A stretch of DNA of 64,000 nucleotides from an uncultured Flavobacterium sp. (GTDB lineage Bacteria; Bacteroidota; Bacteroidia; Flavobacteriales; Flavobacteriaceae): assembly GCF_946478785.1 (NCBI RefSeq), contig NZ_CAMLDD010000030.1:4130-68129 (forward strand). Reading direction: 5' to 3'. Made by a program: the position numbers and the translations under genes. This document shows positions 42,171 through 52,036 of this stretch, piece by piece; position 1 is the first letter of the stretch, and each line of letters starts with the position of its first letter. The notes beneath the pieces were generated by a model, which saw only the letters and a list, made by a program, of their open reading frames with translations, did no database searches and was not told the DNA's origin.

Positions 42171-43598
42171 ATGACTAAAACTGCTCAATCGGTATGGGAA
42201 AACTGTTTGTCCTTTATAAAAGACAATATTCAAGATCAAGCATACAAAACTTGGTTTGAACCAATCAAATCAGTTGAGCTAACCGACAACGCATTATATA
42301 TTCAGGTTCCAAGTAAATTTTTCTACGAATGGCTCGAAGAACATTACGTAAAATTATTGAAAGTTGCGCTTACCAAAGAACTGGGAAAAAACGCAAAGTT
42401 ACTCTATAAAATTAAAATGGAAAACACTTATGGAAATAAACAACCGTTTACTGAACAGTTGCCAAGTTCCAATAGAGTACCCATGAAACCGCAAGAGGTT
42501 GATGCTCCGTTTAAAAACTTAAATCCTGAGCTTAAAAACCCGTTTGTAATTCCGGGAATCAGAAATTTAAAAATTGAATCGCAATTAAACGCAAATTATA
42601 GTTTTGACAATTTTCTTGAAGGAGATTCAAACCGTTTGGCCCGTTCTGCAGGTATGGCGGTTGCCAATAAACCTGGAGGAACTTCATTTAATCCGTTATT
42701 GATTTTTGGTGGAGTTGGGTTAGGTAAAACACACTTAGCTCACGCTATTGGTGTTGAAGTAAAAGACAAATATCCCGAAAAAACGGTTTTATATATTTCT
42801 GCCGAAATTTTCACACAACAATATATTGATTCGGTAAAAAAGAACAATCGTAATGATTTCATTCATTTTTACCAATTAATAGATGTTTTAATTATTGATG
42901 ACGTTCAGTTTTTATCCGGAAAATCAGGAACTCAGGACGTGTTTTTCCATATTTTCAATTATCTGCACCAAAACGGAAAGCAGGTAATTCTAACTTCGGA
43001 TAAAGCTCCTGTTGACATGCAGGACATCGAACAGCGCTTGTTATCCCGTTTTAAATGGGGATTATCTGCCGAGTTACATCAGCCGGATTACGAAACCCGT
43101 ATTTCAATCTTAAAAAACATTTTGTATCGCGATGGTGTTGAAATGCCCGAAGACATTATTGAATATGTTGCGCGTAATATCAAAACCAATGTTCGTGAAC
43201 TTGAGGGCGCTATTATTTCGCTAATCGCACAATCTTCTTTCAATAAAAAAGAAGTTACAATCGAGTTGGCTAAAAGTGTTGTAGAGAAATTTGTTAAAAA
43301 TGTAAAGAGAGAAATCTCTATCGATTATATTCAAAAAATTGTGTCAGATTATTTTCAGTTGGATATTGAAACACTTCAATCTAAAACCAGAAAAAGGCAC
43401 GTGGTTCAGGCGAGACAATTGGCCATGTTTTTTGCAAAGAAATTCACTAAAGCTTCTTTGGCAAACATTGGTTCACAAATTGGAGATCGCGATCATGCTA
43501 CCGTATTGCACGCTTGTAAAACAGTTGACAACTTAGTTTCTACAGACAAACAATTCAAGAAGTTTGTCGAAGATATCAACAAAAAATTAACGCTATAA
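42171..43598 (+). CDS. dnaA: Chromosomal replication initiator DnaA
   Basis: Binds DnaA boxes and opens the origin. 475 residues: domain I (1-85, VWENCLSFIKDNIQDQAYKTWFEPI), linker, AAA+ domain with Walker A GGVGLGKTH near residue 180 and Walker B LIIDDVQFL, and domain IV with the DnaA signature QIGDRDHATVLHACK. The LMW phosphatase gene starts 9 bases downstream. The upstream 187 bases show only a degenerate TTGTTCACA, not a cluster of TTATCCACA boxes, so an origin is not evident here. Confidence 0.97.
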   Translation: MTKTAQSVWENCLSFIKDNIQDQAYKTWFEPIKSVELTDNALYIQVPSKFFYEWLEEHYVKLLKVALTKELGKNAKLLYKIKMENTYGNKQPFTEQLPSSNRVPMKPQEVDAPFKNLNPELKNPFVIPGIRNLKIESQLNANYSFDNFLEGDSNRLARSAGMAVANKPGGTSFNPLLIFGGVGLGKTHLAHAIGVEVKDKYPEKTVLYISAEIFTQQYIDSVKKNNRNDFIHFYQLIDVLIIDDVQFLSGKSGTQDVFFHIFNYLHQNGKQVILTSDKAPVDMQDIEQRLLSRFKWGLSAELHQPDYETRISILKNILYRDGVEMPEDIIEYVARNIKTNVRELEGAIISLIAQSSFNKKEVTIELAKSVVEKFVKNVKREISIDYIQKIVSDYFQLDIETLQSKTRKRHVVQARQLAMFFAKKFTKASLANIGSQIGDRDHATVLHACKTVDNLVSTDKQFKKFVEDINKKLTL

Positions 43599-43607
43599 AC
43601 GCGCATC

Positions 43608-44075
43608 ATGCCAGTAAAAATCTTAATGGTTTGTTTGGGAAACATTTGCAGATCGCCTTTAGCTGAAGGTATTTTAGCTTCTAAACTTCCAAAAGACAAG
43701 TTTACAGTTGATTCAGCCGGAACCGGTTCATGGCATGTCGGTCATTCTCCGGACAAACGTTCTATTGCCGTCGCCCAAAAAAATGGTTTATGCATTGACG
43801 GACAAAAGGGAAGACAATTTAAACCTTCTGATTTTGATGAATTTGATTACATTTATGTAATGGACAATTCAAATTACCGCGATGTTATCCATCTTTCCAA
43901 AACACCTGAACACAAAAATAAAGTTCATTTAATTTTGAATGAATTATTCCCTGATGAAAATGTAGATGTACCGGATCCTTATTTTGGTGTAACCAACGGA
44001 TTTGAGAATGTATATCAAATGTTAGACGAAGTAACAGATATCATCGCAGAGAAACTGATTAAAAAACATTCTTAA
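43608..44075 (+). CDS. Low molecular weight protein-tyrosine-phosphatase
   Basis: 155 residues. The phosphate loop CLGNICRSP (Cys nucleophile, Arg) is at residues 8-16 and the general acid appears in DVPDPYFGVTNGFENVY. Dephosphorylates tyrosine; in bacteria often linked to polysaccharide kinases. Starts 9 bases after dnaA and probably shares its transcript. Confidence 0.95.
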   Translation: MPVKILMVCLGNICRSPLAEGILASKLPKDKFTVDSAGTGSWHVGHSPDKRSIAVAQKNGLCIDGQKGRQFKPSDFDEFDYIYVMDNSNYRDVIHLSKTPEHKNKVHLILNELFPDENVDVPDPYFGVTNGFENVYQMLDEVTDIIAEKLIKKHS

Positions 44076-44153
44076 CAATACCTTATTTCTTTCAATTATT
44101 TTATCAATAAATAATTGAAAGATTTTTCGTTTATAATCTATAAAATAAATCAC

Positions 44154-44867
44154 ATGAAACTTCCCGGAAAACTATATCTAATTCCAACTACTATGGGCGA
44201 AAGCGATCCGATGGATGTTTTGCCTCAAACAGTAAAAAGAAGCATTGAACTTATAGATTATTACATCGTTGAGAACGAAAAAACAGCCAGAAAATCAATC
44301 AAAGCGGTTTATCCTGAAAAAAAACAATCAGAACTAGTTCTTTTCACATTGAACAAGCGAACAGAACCAAGCGAGCATTTAGATTTCATCAAACCTCTAT
44401 TAGAAGGAAAAAATATGGGTCTAATGAGCGAAGCTGGTTGCCCAGGCGTTGCTGATCCCGGTGCTGTAATTGTAAAATTAGCTCATGAAAAAGGAATTCA
44501 GGTTGTACCTTTGGTTGGACCGTCTTCTATTTTACTAGCGATGATGGCTTCCGGAATGAACGGACAGAGTTTTACATTCAATGGATATTTGCCTATTGAT
44601 AAAGACGAGAAAAAATCAGCATTAAAGTACTTTGAAAAATTATCTCAGGATAAAAATCAGTCCCAGCTTTTTATTGAGACACCTTACAGAAACAACAAAT
44701 TAGTCGAAGATATTCTGCAGATTCTAAATCCTGTCACACATCTTTGCATTGCTACAGATATTACTTTACCCACAGAATTTATTAAAACGATGCGCGTTTC
44801 TGACTGGAAAAAATTAAAAGTTGATTTACATAATAGACCTACGATTTTTATTATTCATAAAATATAA
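44154..44867 (+). CDS. Tetrapyrrole-methylase-fold SAM methyltransferase (RsmI-like)
   Basis: 237 residues from MKLPGKLYLIPTTMGES. GLMSEAGCPGVADPGAVIV and VVPLVGPSSILLAMMASGM are the TP-methylase/RsmI motifs, and QLFIETPYRNNKLVEDI follows. RsmI methylates the 2'-O of C1402 in 16S rRNA; this protein is shorter (237 against about 285) so the target is uncertain. The ATG at 44154 fits the family; the in-frame upstream codons do not. Confidence 0.85.
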   Translation: MKLPGKLYLIPTTMGESDPMDVLPQTVKRSIELIDYYIVENEKTARKSIKAVYPEKKQSELVLFTLNKRTEPSEHLDFIKPLLEGKNMGLMSEAGCPGVADPGAVIVKLAHEKGIQVVPLVGPSSILLAMMASGMNGQSFTFNGYLPIDKDEKKSALKYFEKLSQDKNQSQLFIETPYRNNKLVEDILQILNPVTHLCIATDITLPTEFIKTMRVSDWKKLKVDLHNRPTIFIIHKI

Positions 44868-44874
44868 ACATCAA

Positions 44875-45318
44875 ATGATGAAAAAGCTTTTAATACTGCT
44901 CTCGATTTGTTTAATACAAAATATATTTTCTCAAACTATAGAAAACCAAAACAATATAGAACTTACGTTTGAAGAGGTTGGACATGGAATCACACCTGAG
45001 GCAGATAATCCTGTCTATTCTCCCTCAGGCTTAGAAGTAAAGCCTGATTTCCCGGGAGGCATGATTGCATTTGATAGGTTTATTGAGCAAAATTTCAAAA
45101 TTCCAAAAGAAAATTCAGGAATTAAAGGAAAGATATTTGTGGGATTTGTAGTTGAAAAAGATGGGTCATTGAACGATATTAAAGTTTTTAAAGATCTTGG
45201 TTCTGGAACCGGTACTGAAGCTATCAGAGTTTTAAAATTATCTCCTAAATGGAACTCTGGCCAACACGAAAGCAAAAATGTACGAGTTATGTATACAATT
45301 CCAATTATTATAAAATAG
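44875..45318 (+). CDS. Secreted TonB C-terminal-like protein
   Basis: 147 residues: signal peptide (MMKKLLILLSICLIQNIFSQ), then a TonB-like domain FPGGMIAFDRFIEQNFKIPKEN, GKIFVGFVVEKDGSLNDIKVFKDLGSGTG, EAIRVLKLSPKWNSGQ, YTIPI. The organisation resembles energy-transducer TonB C-terminal modules of Bacteroidota without the inner-membrane helix and proline linker, so it is exported. It could be a periplasmic adaptor; function unknown. Confidence 0.82.
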   Translation: MMKKLLILLSICLIQNIFSQTIENQNNIELTFEEVGHGITPEADNPVYSPSGLEVKPDFPGGMIAFDRFIEQNFKIPKENSGIKGKIFVGFVVEKDGSLNDIKVFKDLGSGTGTEAIRVLKLSPKWNSGQHESKNVRVMYTIPIIIK

Positions 45319-45362
45319 TAATTTTAAGTTTTCCTCACAAGTTTCTTTAATCAAACTTTCAC

Positions 45363-46490
45363 ATGAGTAAACTCCCAAACGTAACCACAAGCATCTTTAC
45401 GGTAATGTCAAAAATGGCAGCCGAATACAATGCAATTAATCTTTCGCAGGGATTTCCAAATTTTCCTGTTGACGAAAGATTGACAGACATTTTTGCAAAG
45501 TTGACTAAAGAAAATGTACATCAATATACACCAATGGCAGGATATCCGCCATTAATGAATCAAATTGCAAAATTAGTTCAGAGTTCTTACAATAGAAAGA
45601 TAAATCCGGATTTAGAACTTCTGGTTACGGCTGGGGCAACTCAGGGAATTTTCACTACGATTTTAGCTTTGGTTAAAACTGGCGACGAAGTAATCATTCT
45701 GGATCCAAGTTACGATTCATATGAATCTCCGGTTCTATTATGTAATGCAAAACCAGTGCGCGTAGCTTTAAACGATGATTATACGCCAAATTGGGAAGCT
45801 ATTGAAAAAGCATGCTCGGAAAAAAGCAAAATGATTATCATTAATAATCCGCATAACCCGACTGGGAAAATTCTAAATGAAAATGATTTTTTAGAATTAG
45901 AAAAGCTGCTTTCGAAATATCCAAACATAATTGTTTTATCTGATGAAGTTTATGAATACATCACTTTTGAAGAAAAACATATTTCGGCACATACCAAAAG
46001 CTTTCTTTTAGATCGCTGTATTATGGTTTCTTCGTTCGGAAAATCATTTCATATTACAGGTTGGAAAATTGGATACACAGTAGCACCGGAACATCTGATG
46101 AAAGAAATTAAAAAAGTACATCAGTTTTTGGTTTTTAGTGTAAATAGTATTTCTCAGGCAGCGATTAGCCAATATTTAGATGTTGTTGATGTAAATCTGC
46201 TTGGAAAATTCTATCAGGAAAAACGCGATTATTTTCAGAAGCTACTTCAAAACAGCCGATTCGAATTAAAGCCATGTGAAGGAACTTATTTTCAGGTGGC
46301 TTCTTATGCTAATATCTCAAATGAAGATGATGTAACTTTCTGCAAAAAACTTATTACAGATCACGGCGTAGCTGCGATTCCAATTTCTACTTTTTATTCT
46401 GATCATACAGATCAAAAATTAATACGCTTTTGCTTTGCGAAAAACAATGAGACTTTGGAAGAAACTGCAAAAAGATTGCGTAAAGTATGA
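45363..46490 (+). CDS. Methionine aminotransferase (YbdL-like, PLP class I/II)
   Basis: Transfers the amino group of methionine or aromatic amino acids to a keto acid. 375 residues, fold type I: NLSQGFPNFPVDERL opening, NNPHNPTGKI, LSDEVYEYITFE, and the PLP lysine in SSFGKSFHITGWKIGY. Closest to the YbdL/methionine-aminotransferase group and to kynurenine aminotransferases. It stands alone, 45 bases after the TonB-like gene. Confidence 0.92.
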   Translation: MSKLPNVTTSIFTVMSKMAAEYNAINLSQGFPNFPVDERLTDIFAKLTKENVHQYTPMAGYPPLMNQIAKLVQSSYNRKINPDLELLVTAGATQGIFTTILALVKTGDEVIILDPSYDSYESPVLLCNAKPVRVALNDDYTPNWEAIEKACSEKSKMIIINNPHNPTGKILNENDFLELEKLLSKYPNIIVLSDEVYEYITFEEKHISAHTKSFLLDRCIMVSSFGKSFHITGWKIGYTVAPEHLMKEIKKVHQFLVFSVNSISQAAISQYLDVVDVNLLGKFYQEKRDYFQKLLQNSRFELKPCEGTYFQVASYANISNEDDVTFCKKLITDHGVAAIPISTFYSDHTDQKLIRFCFAKNNETLEETAKRLRKV

Positions 46491-46682
46491 CAAAAAACGA
46501 CTTTCAATTTTTAATACGGACTAAAGAAGTATAAAAAATGACCTTTTCAATTCTTTTCTATCTATATTACTTATGATATATCATTTACGATATTAATAAA
46601 CATTCATTATCTCCTTAGAATTACTATACAACATTTTTTTCAAAAAAAGACTTACTAAAATAAAAAAAGCCAAAATTTCAAA

Positions 46683-48115
46683 ATGAATATGATTAAAAAA
46701 AACATTCGTTTTCTTTCAGCATTATTATTGCTTTCTTCTTGTAGCCAGGATCAATATCAGGAATTATTAACCGCAGATGACACAAAAAACAGGTTCGCTT
46801 TCACAAGCACTAATGGACTCCCCGGATATTTTGAAACAGGTGGTTCAAATTACCCTACTTATCATACTCAAAATTGGATAAATAATTCAAATCCAATACG
46901 TTATCCTGATTCAAATACAGACCCTGCGTGGAATGCTAATAATTTTTTTTTAACTGTAGGAGAACTTCCATACGACCGTGCTCAAGTAAGTTCTCAACTA
47001 ACTACAATGTTTAATAATGGACAAAGAAAGATTGCTATACCTATTTGGTTTTCTGTTTTTGGTAACAATTTCCCTCCAGAACAATTATTTGAAAAACATA
47101 TGCTAAGAATTGATAACGGAAAACTAACTGTTGAGCAAGAAAATAATTTAATTTATCTATTAAACGAAATTTCAAGAACAGGTTATAATGAAGTCGTAAT
47201 TCGATTTAATGCTCAATGGCTATCCCAACCAGATAAGTGGACAGAATGGAAGGAAGAAACTTATCAAAAAAATTTAAGCTTTATTTTCCGAACAATTGAC
47301 ATTATAAATCAAACATTAGCAAATTCTAATACAAAAATTTTATATGACCTAGGAGGAGAACTTGGAGGTTTAAATCAAGGAAGCTCTTCCCGATACGTTA
47401 AAACATTATGGACAGATTATATTACTAAATATGGAAACAATAATTCATATGGATTTTCTGTTATTTATGATGATGCACATGAAAATCTCCTACACACTTA
47501 TATTGAAGAAATAAAAAATATAAATAAACCCTTGCCTTCCGAATACGCAATCGATCTATACTGTAGAGATATAACACCCATATCTGCAGTTCGTAAAATA
47601 AAAACATATTAGATAGCCAAAATGAAGGGCATAAAAATATAATCATACAAGAAACTTACTATAATGACACTGATAATTTTAATAAAATTATAAAAGGATC
47701 TGTAGATTCTAACCTTAAAATCCGAACAATTTACCAATGGCCTCTTACAAAAGATAGTCCTATTCAACATATAAATATTAGTTATCCTTTTGAATATAAG
47801 ATAGCTCCATACATAATAAGTTCAGGAGCTGGGTGTGATGATGAAAATTGCATATGGATTACAGGTTACCAATTTAATAACATTAATAACAATATATATG
47901 TTGATATTAGAGACCCTGATACGTGGGAAGTTCTAAACTCATACTCCCCAAATGAAATAACAAATCAAAACAACGGCACTATTGGTTCTATCACATTAAG
48001 GCTAAAATCAGACAAGGAAAAAAAACTATTCAAGAATAAAGGACTAAGAGTTTTCATTATTAATTCAACTAATGGTACTTGGTCAATATATGGTAACAAT
48101 ACTATTACCAAATAA
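46683..48115 (+). pseudogene. Lipoprotein gene with a single frameshift
   Basis: Signal peptide with lipobox LLSSCS (Cys at about residue 20). The reading frame stops at 47612, 309 residues in, right after an A5 run (47600-47604). One base back (an insertion of one A), it would continue into a second open frame as KNILDSQNEGHKN..., running 165 more codons to 48115, with clearly protein-like sequence (YPFEYKIAPYIISSGAGCDDENCIWITGYQF). The full protein would be about 476 residues. The first part resembles an alpha/beta-barrel (VVIRFNAQWLS, ILYDLGGELGG) but I do not recognise the family. Mutation or a homopolymer sequencing error. Confidence 0.75.
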
Positions 48116-48317
48116 TTATTTACACAAAATTTAAACTAGTAATTATTATTTTTCGATTATTCTTGAATTATAAAACCTGATATATTACGTTTCACATTGA
48201 ACGAAATGAACATACTTCTATATAACTATTTTTTTCTTATATTTAAAAAAACATGCAAAACATAAAATTTTTCTAAAATTCATAACAATATTATGCACGC
48301 ATCCTATTTAAATTAAT

Positions 48318-48325
48318 TAATTTTG
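48318..48325 (+). promoter_or_regulatory. -7 element of the DECR-like gene
   Basis: TAATTTTG matches TAnnTTTG, 16 bases before the ATG. Confidence 0.45.
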
Positions 48326-48340
48326 TAAAATAAAAAAAGT

Positions 48341-49222
48341 ATGAGCTATACAGATAAAATGTTACGAGACGATGCTTTAAAAGGTAAAGTCATTGTAGTT
48401 ACAGGCGGCGGAAGTGGTTTAGGAAAAGCAATGACTAAATATTTTTTAGAATTAGGAGCTCAGGTAGCGATTACTTCCAGAGATTTAGAAAAGCTAAAAA
48501 CTACAGCAACTGAACTAGAAACCGAAACAGGTGGGAAATGTTTACCGCTTCAATGTGATGTTCGTCATTATGAAGAAGTAGAGAACATGCTTCAGGAAGT
48601 TTTAAAAGCTTTTGGAAAAGTAGATGTCCTTTTGAATAATGCAGCCGGAAATTTCATCTCCCCAACCGAGCGCTTATCAGCTAATGCATTTGACACTGTT
48701 ATAGATATTGTATTAAAAGGTTCTAAAAACTGTACACTTGCTTTTGGAAAGCACTGGATTGACAGCAAACAAACATCGGCTACGATTTTAAATATCGTTA
48801 CCACATATGCCTGGACAGGATCTGCTTATGTAGTACCAAGTTCAACTGCAAAAGCCGGAGTTTTGGCGATGACAAGAAGTTTAGCGGTAGAATGGGCAAA
48901 ATACGGAATCCGTTCTAACGCAATTGCTCCGGGACCATTTCCAACAAAAGGAGCATGGGACAGATTATTGCCAGGAGATCTTGCCGAGAAATTTGATATG
49001 GCCAAAAAAGTGCCTTTGAAGCGTGTAGGTGATCATCAGGAATTGGCCAATTTAGCAGCTTATTTAGTTTCTGATTTTTCTGCTTATGTAAACGGTGAAG
49101 TAATTACAATTGATGGTGGTGAATGGCTGAAAGGCGCAGGACAGTTCAATTTACTGGAAGCAATTCCGGAAGAACTTTGGGATCAGCTTGAAATGATGAT
49201 AAAAGCAAAAAAGAATAAATAA
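48341..49222 (+). CDS. SDR-family 2,4-dienoyl-CoA reductase-like enzyme
   Basis: 293 residues. GGGSGLGKAM (NADPH glycine motif) and NNAAGNFISPTERLSANAF match the DECR/peroxisomal reductase subclass; TTYAWTGSAYVVPSSTAKAG holds the active-site Ser, and the usual YxxxK position is STAKAG, with the DECR-type Lys. It probably reduces 2,4-dienoyl-CoA or 3-ketoacyl-CoA in beta-oxidation; physiological substrate unproven. Monocistronic, terminator at 49276-49315. Confidence 0.88.
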   Translation: MSYTDKMLRDDALKGKVIVVTGGGSGLGKAMTKYFLELGAQVAITSRDLEKLKTTATELETETGGKCLPLQCDVRHYEEVENMLQEVLKAFGKVDVLLNNAAGNFISPTERLSANAFDTVIDIVLKGSKNCTLAFGKHWIDSKQTSATILNIVTTYAWTGSAYVVPSSTAKAGVLAMTRSLAVEWAKYGIRSNAIAPGPFPTKGAWDRLLPGDLAEKFDMAKKVPLKRVGDHQELANLAAYLVSDFSAYVNGEVITIDGGEWLKGAGQFNLLEAIPEELWDQLEMMIKAKKNK

Positions 49223-49275
49223 TTACAAGTGCTTACTAAATTCAGAATATTTTATAAAACTATACTGATTGCACT

Positions 49276-49315
49276 AAATCCCGATAGCATTGCTGTCGGG
49301 ATTTTTTATTTTTTT
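49276..49315 (+). terminator. Rho-independent terminator
   Basis: AAATCCCGA, AGCA and TGCT, TCGGGATT form a 12-bp interrupted stem followed by TTTTTATTTTTTT, just after the DECR-like gene. Confidence 0.9.
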
Positions 49316-49400
49316 CACCATATAAGTGCTATAAGTTCAATGAAATAATAAATTGTTTAAATATCTGTTTGCTTAAATTTACTTATATCACTTATATGGT
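49316..49400. repeat. CACCATATAAGTG palindromic repeat, copy 2
   Basis: CACCATATAAGTGCTATAAG pairs with 49381-49400 with one mismatch. Same family as 10678-10749 but with a longer interior. It lies between the terminator and the udk promoter. Confidence 0.65.
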
Positions 49401-49439
49401 TTAAATCCACAATATGCTTAGACAATTCACTTAAATTAT

Positions 49440-49447
49440 TATTTTTG
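49440..49447 (+). promoter_or_regulatory. -7 element of udk
   Basis: TATTTTTG matches TAnnTTTG, 26 bases before the ATG. Confidence 0.45.
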
Positions 49448-49472
49448 CCTAACAAATATATAACATCTAATT

Positions 49473-50081
49473 ATGCTCATTATTGGAATTGCAGGAGGAA
49501 CCGGAAGTGGAAAAACAACAGTAGTACATCAAATCATGAACGAACTGCCAGATACTGAAGTTGGCGTAATTTCTCAGGATTCATACTATAAAGAAACCCA
49601 TAATTTGTCATATGACGAAAGAGCATTAATCAATTTCGATCATCCAAGATCTATTGATTTTGAATTATTAGAAAGGCATCTTAAAGCTTTAAAAGCAGGA
49701 GAAACAATCGATCAGCCAGTGTATTCTTTTATTCAGCATAACAGAACAGATGATACCGTTTCCACACATCCTCGAAAAGTAATGATTGTTGAAGGAATTT
49801 TAATCCTGACGAATCCCGAATTACGTGAGCTTTTTGATATTAAAATCTATGTTCATGCCGATTCTGATGAAAGATTAGTTCGCCGTTTAAAACGTGATAT
49901 ATCAGAGCGCGGTCGTGATATTGACGAGGTTTTAACACGTTATCAAAACACTTTAAAACCAATGCATGAGCAATTCATCGAACCATCAAAAGCATTTGCC
50001 GACATCATAATTCCAAATGACAAATACAATACGGTTGCAATAGATGTAGTTCGTGCCGTAATTAATCAGCGAATTTTATAA
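49473..50081 (+). CDS. udk: Uridine kinase
   Basis: Phosphorylates uridine or cytidine with ATP/GTP in the salvage pathway. 202 residues: P-loop GGTGSGKTT, DSYYK and FDHPRSIDF in the nucleoside site, HADSDERLVRRLKRDISERGRD (the lid/arginine region), LKPMHEQFIEPSKAFADIIIP. Standard length. A dispersed repeat separates it from divIC. Confidence 0.95.
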   Translation: MLIIGIAGGTGSGKTTVVHQIMNELPDTEVGVISQDSYYKETHNLSYDERALINFDHPRSIDFELLERHLKALKAGETIDQPVYSFIQHNRTDDTVSTHPRKVMIVEGILILTNPELRELFDIKIYVHADSDERLVRRLKRDISERGRDIDEVLTRYQNTLKPMHEQFIEPSKAFADIIIPNDKYNTVAIDVVRAVINQRIL

Positions 50082-50114
50082 TTTTTATCGTAAATTTATT
50101 CCATAAAAATAAGG

Positions 50115-50238
50115 CGCTGTTTCCCGCTTTCGCCTTTATATTTTTATGGCAGAAAAAGCCATAAAAAGGATACCGGCTCAAACGAAGTTCACTGAACACA
50201 AATAAAAAAAGCAAACTTGGTGAAGTAATCGGGGCTAA
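50115..50238 (+). repeat. Dispersed hairpin repeat, copy D
   Basis: GCTGTTTCCCGCTTTCGCC, a perfect 10-bp stem TTTTTATGGC (50141-50150) with 50158-50167, then GGATACC... and terminal GTAATCGGGGCTA. Same ends as copies B, C and E, but the 3' half is interrupted. Confidence 0.65.
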
Positions 50239-50288
50239 AAAGATAAAATCACATTCAAAAGAAGTAATCGGTTAAAAGTAAAAATTAA

Positions 50289-50615
50289 ATGAAAAATCCA
50301 TATAAAGAAAAAAAATGGTTTAAACTCATGAGCAATAAATATGTTTGGGTTTTACTTTTTTTTGTGGTCTGGATGCTATTTTTAGACAATTACTCATATT
50401 TTGACCATCGATTTTTAGACAACCAGATTAATGAACTTGAAGACAATAAAACCTATTATCAGGAAGAAATAAAAAAAGATCAGGAACAAATCAAACAACT
50501 CAAAAATCCTGAACAGATAGAAAAATATGCCCGCGAAAAATATTTCATGAAAAAAGACAGCGAAGACATATACATTATCAAATTTGAAGACGATACGATT
50601 CAGGAAGAAGAATAA
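50289..50615 (+). CDS. Septum formation initiator (FtsB/DivIC-like)
   Basis: 108 residues: short cytoplasmic N-terminus, one membrane helix (about 18-36, KYVWVLLFFVVWMLFLD), a coiled coil (DNQINELEDNKTYYQEEIKKDQEQIKQLKN) and NPEQIEKYAREKYFMKKDSEDIYII, the FtsB/DivIC signature. Part of the FtsQBL divisome complex. It precedes mutA by 15 bases and is probably co-transcribed. Confidence 0.92.
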   Translation: MKNPYKEKKWFKLMSNKYVWVLLFFVVWMLFLDNYSYFDHRFLDNQINELEDNKTYYQEEIKKDQEQIKQLKNPEQIEKYAREKYFMKKDSEDIYIIKFEDDTIQEEE

Positions 50616-50630
50616 TCAAATAAAAACTTA

Positions 50631-51995
50631 ATGGCCACTACCCTATTCGACGATTTTAATCCGATTTCATCCAAACAATGGAAACAAAAAATTCAGTTTG
50701 AGTTGGATGGAGCTGATTACAACAAAACAGTAATCTGGAATTCTCCGGAAGACATTCAGGTAAAACCATTTTATCACAGCGATGAATTTTCTAAAACTGC
50801 TCCGGTAAAAACTCAGGCAACCAATTTTAAAATCTGTCAAAATATTTTTGTTTATGATATTGATAAATCCGTTCAAAGAGCGATTAATACTATCGAAAGA
50901 GGCGCTGAAAGTTTACGCTTCACTATTCAAAATGAAACAACTGATATTCAAAAATTATTAGAAAATCTTCCTTTAGAAAATAGAACAGTTTACTTTAATT
51001 TGAAATTCATTTCAATCGATTTCGTAAAAAAACTGGATTCAATTTCGATACAAAAAAAAGCTATTTTCTTCTGTAACATTGATCCAATTGGTCATTTTGC
51101 AAGAGAAGGAAATTGGTTTCCAACATTGGATAAAAATAATTTCGAAACCATCCAAAAAATTTCAAATGCAACCACTAATCTTTGCTTATTGAGTATTGAT
51201 ATGGGTTTATATCAAAATGCGGGCGCTAATATTACACAGCAAATTGCCTACGGTTTGGCTCACGCAAATGAATATCTAAATCGTTTCCCCACTATCACAA
51301 AACCAATTGTTTTTCAGGTTTCGGTCGGAACCAATTATTTCTTTGAAATTGCTAAACTTCGTGCATTGCGAATGTTATTTAATTTAATTGCTGCCGAATA
51401 CAATCCTGATTTAAAATACCATTTACTGGTTACACCAACCAAACGCAATAAAACTATTTACGATTATAATGTTAATATGCTTCGTACAACTATAGAATGC
51501 ATGTCGGCCATTTTAGGCGGAGCTGACGCTGTAGCTAATTTACCTTACGATGCCTTGTATCATAAAGACAATGAATTTGGAGACCGAATTGCACGAAATC
51601 AATTGCTGATTTTAAAGCATGAAAGTTATTTTGATAAAGTCAATAATCCAGCTGATGGAAGTTATTACATTGAAAGCCTGACAATGCAATTAGCTGAAAA
51701 AAGTTTAGTCTTATTTAAAGATATAGAAGCTAACGGAGGTTTTCTGAAGCTTTTAAACGAAGGAACAATCAAAAAGAAAATTCAGGAAAGCGCCAATAAG
51801 GAGCAGGAATTATTCGACTCAAAAAAAGAAGTTTTATTAGGAACGAATAAATATCCCAATCCTGAAGACAGAATGAAACATGATTTGGAACTGTTTCCTT
51901 TTGTAAAAATAAAACCAAGGAAAACATTAATTACACCCATAATAGAAAAAAGGTTAGCCGAAAAACTGGAACAGGAACGTTTAGAACTTGAGTAA
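50631..51995 (+). CDS. mutA: Methylmalonyl-CoA mutase small subunit
   Basis: The non-cobalamin subunit of methylmalonyl-CoA mutase, which interconverts methylmalonyl-CoA and succinyl-CoA. 454 residues of TIM-barrel-like sequence related to the N-terminal part of MutB (PFYHSDEFSKTAPVKTQ, GADAVANLPYDALYHKDNEFGDRIARNQLLILKHES, NPADGSYYIESLT). It lacks a B12-binding domain. 41 bases separate it from mutB. Confidence 0.93.
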   Translation: MATTLFDDFNPISSKQWKQKIQFELDGADYNKTVIWNSPEDIQVKPFYHSDEFSKTAPVKTQATNFKICQNIFVYDIDKSVQRAINTIERGAESLRFTIQNETTDIQKLLENLPLENRTVYFNLKFISIDFVKKLDSISIQKKAIFFCNIDPIGHFAREGNWFPTLDKNNFETIQKISNATTNLCLLSIDMGLYQNAGANITQQIAYGLAHANEYLNRFPTITKPIVFQVSVGTNYFFEIAKLRALRMLFNLIAAEYNPDLKYHLLVTPTKRNKTIYDYNVNMLRTTIECMSAILGGADAVANLPYDALYHKDNEFGDRIARNQLLILKHESYFDKVNNPADGSYYIESLTMQLAEKSLVLFKDIEANGGFLKLLNEGTIKKKIQESANKEQELFDSKKEVLLGTNKYPNPEDRMKHDLELFPFVKIKPRKTLITPIIEKRLAEKLEQERLELE

Positions 51996-52036
51996 CTTTT
52001 TCAAAGTAATTAATAACTGCTCAAAAGAGTATTTCA

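Noticed and set aside
47595..47612. Programmed -1 frameshift at the A-run in the lipoprotein gene
   Set aside because: The run has five As in the phase ATA AAA ACA, not a standard A AAA AAC/G heptamer in the zero frame. A missing base is simpler.
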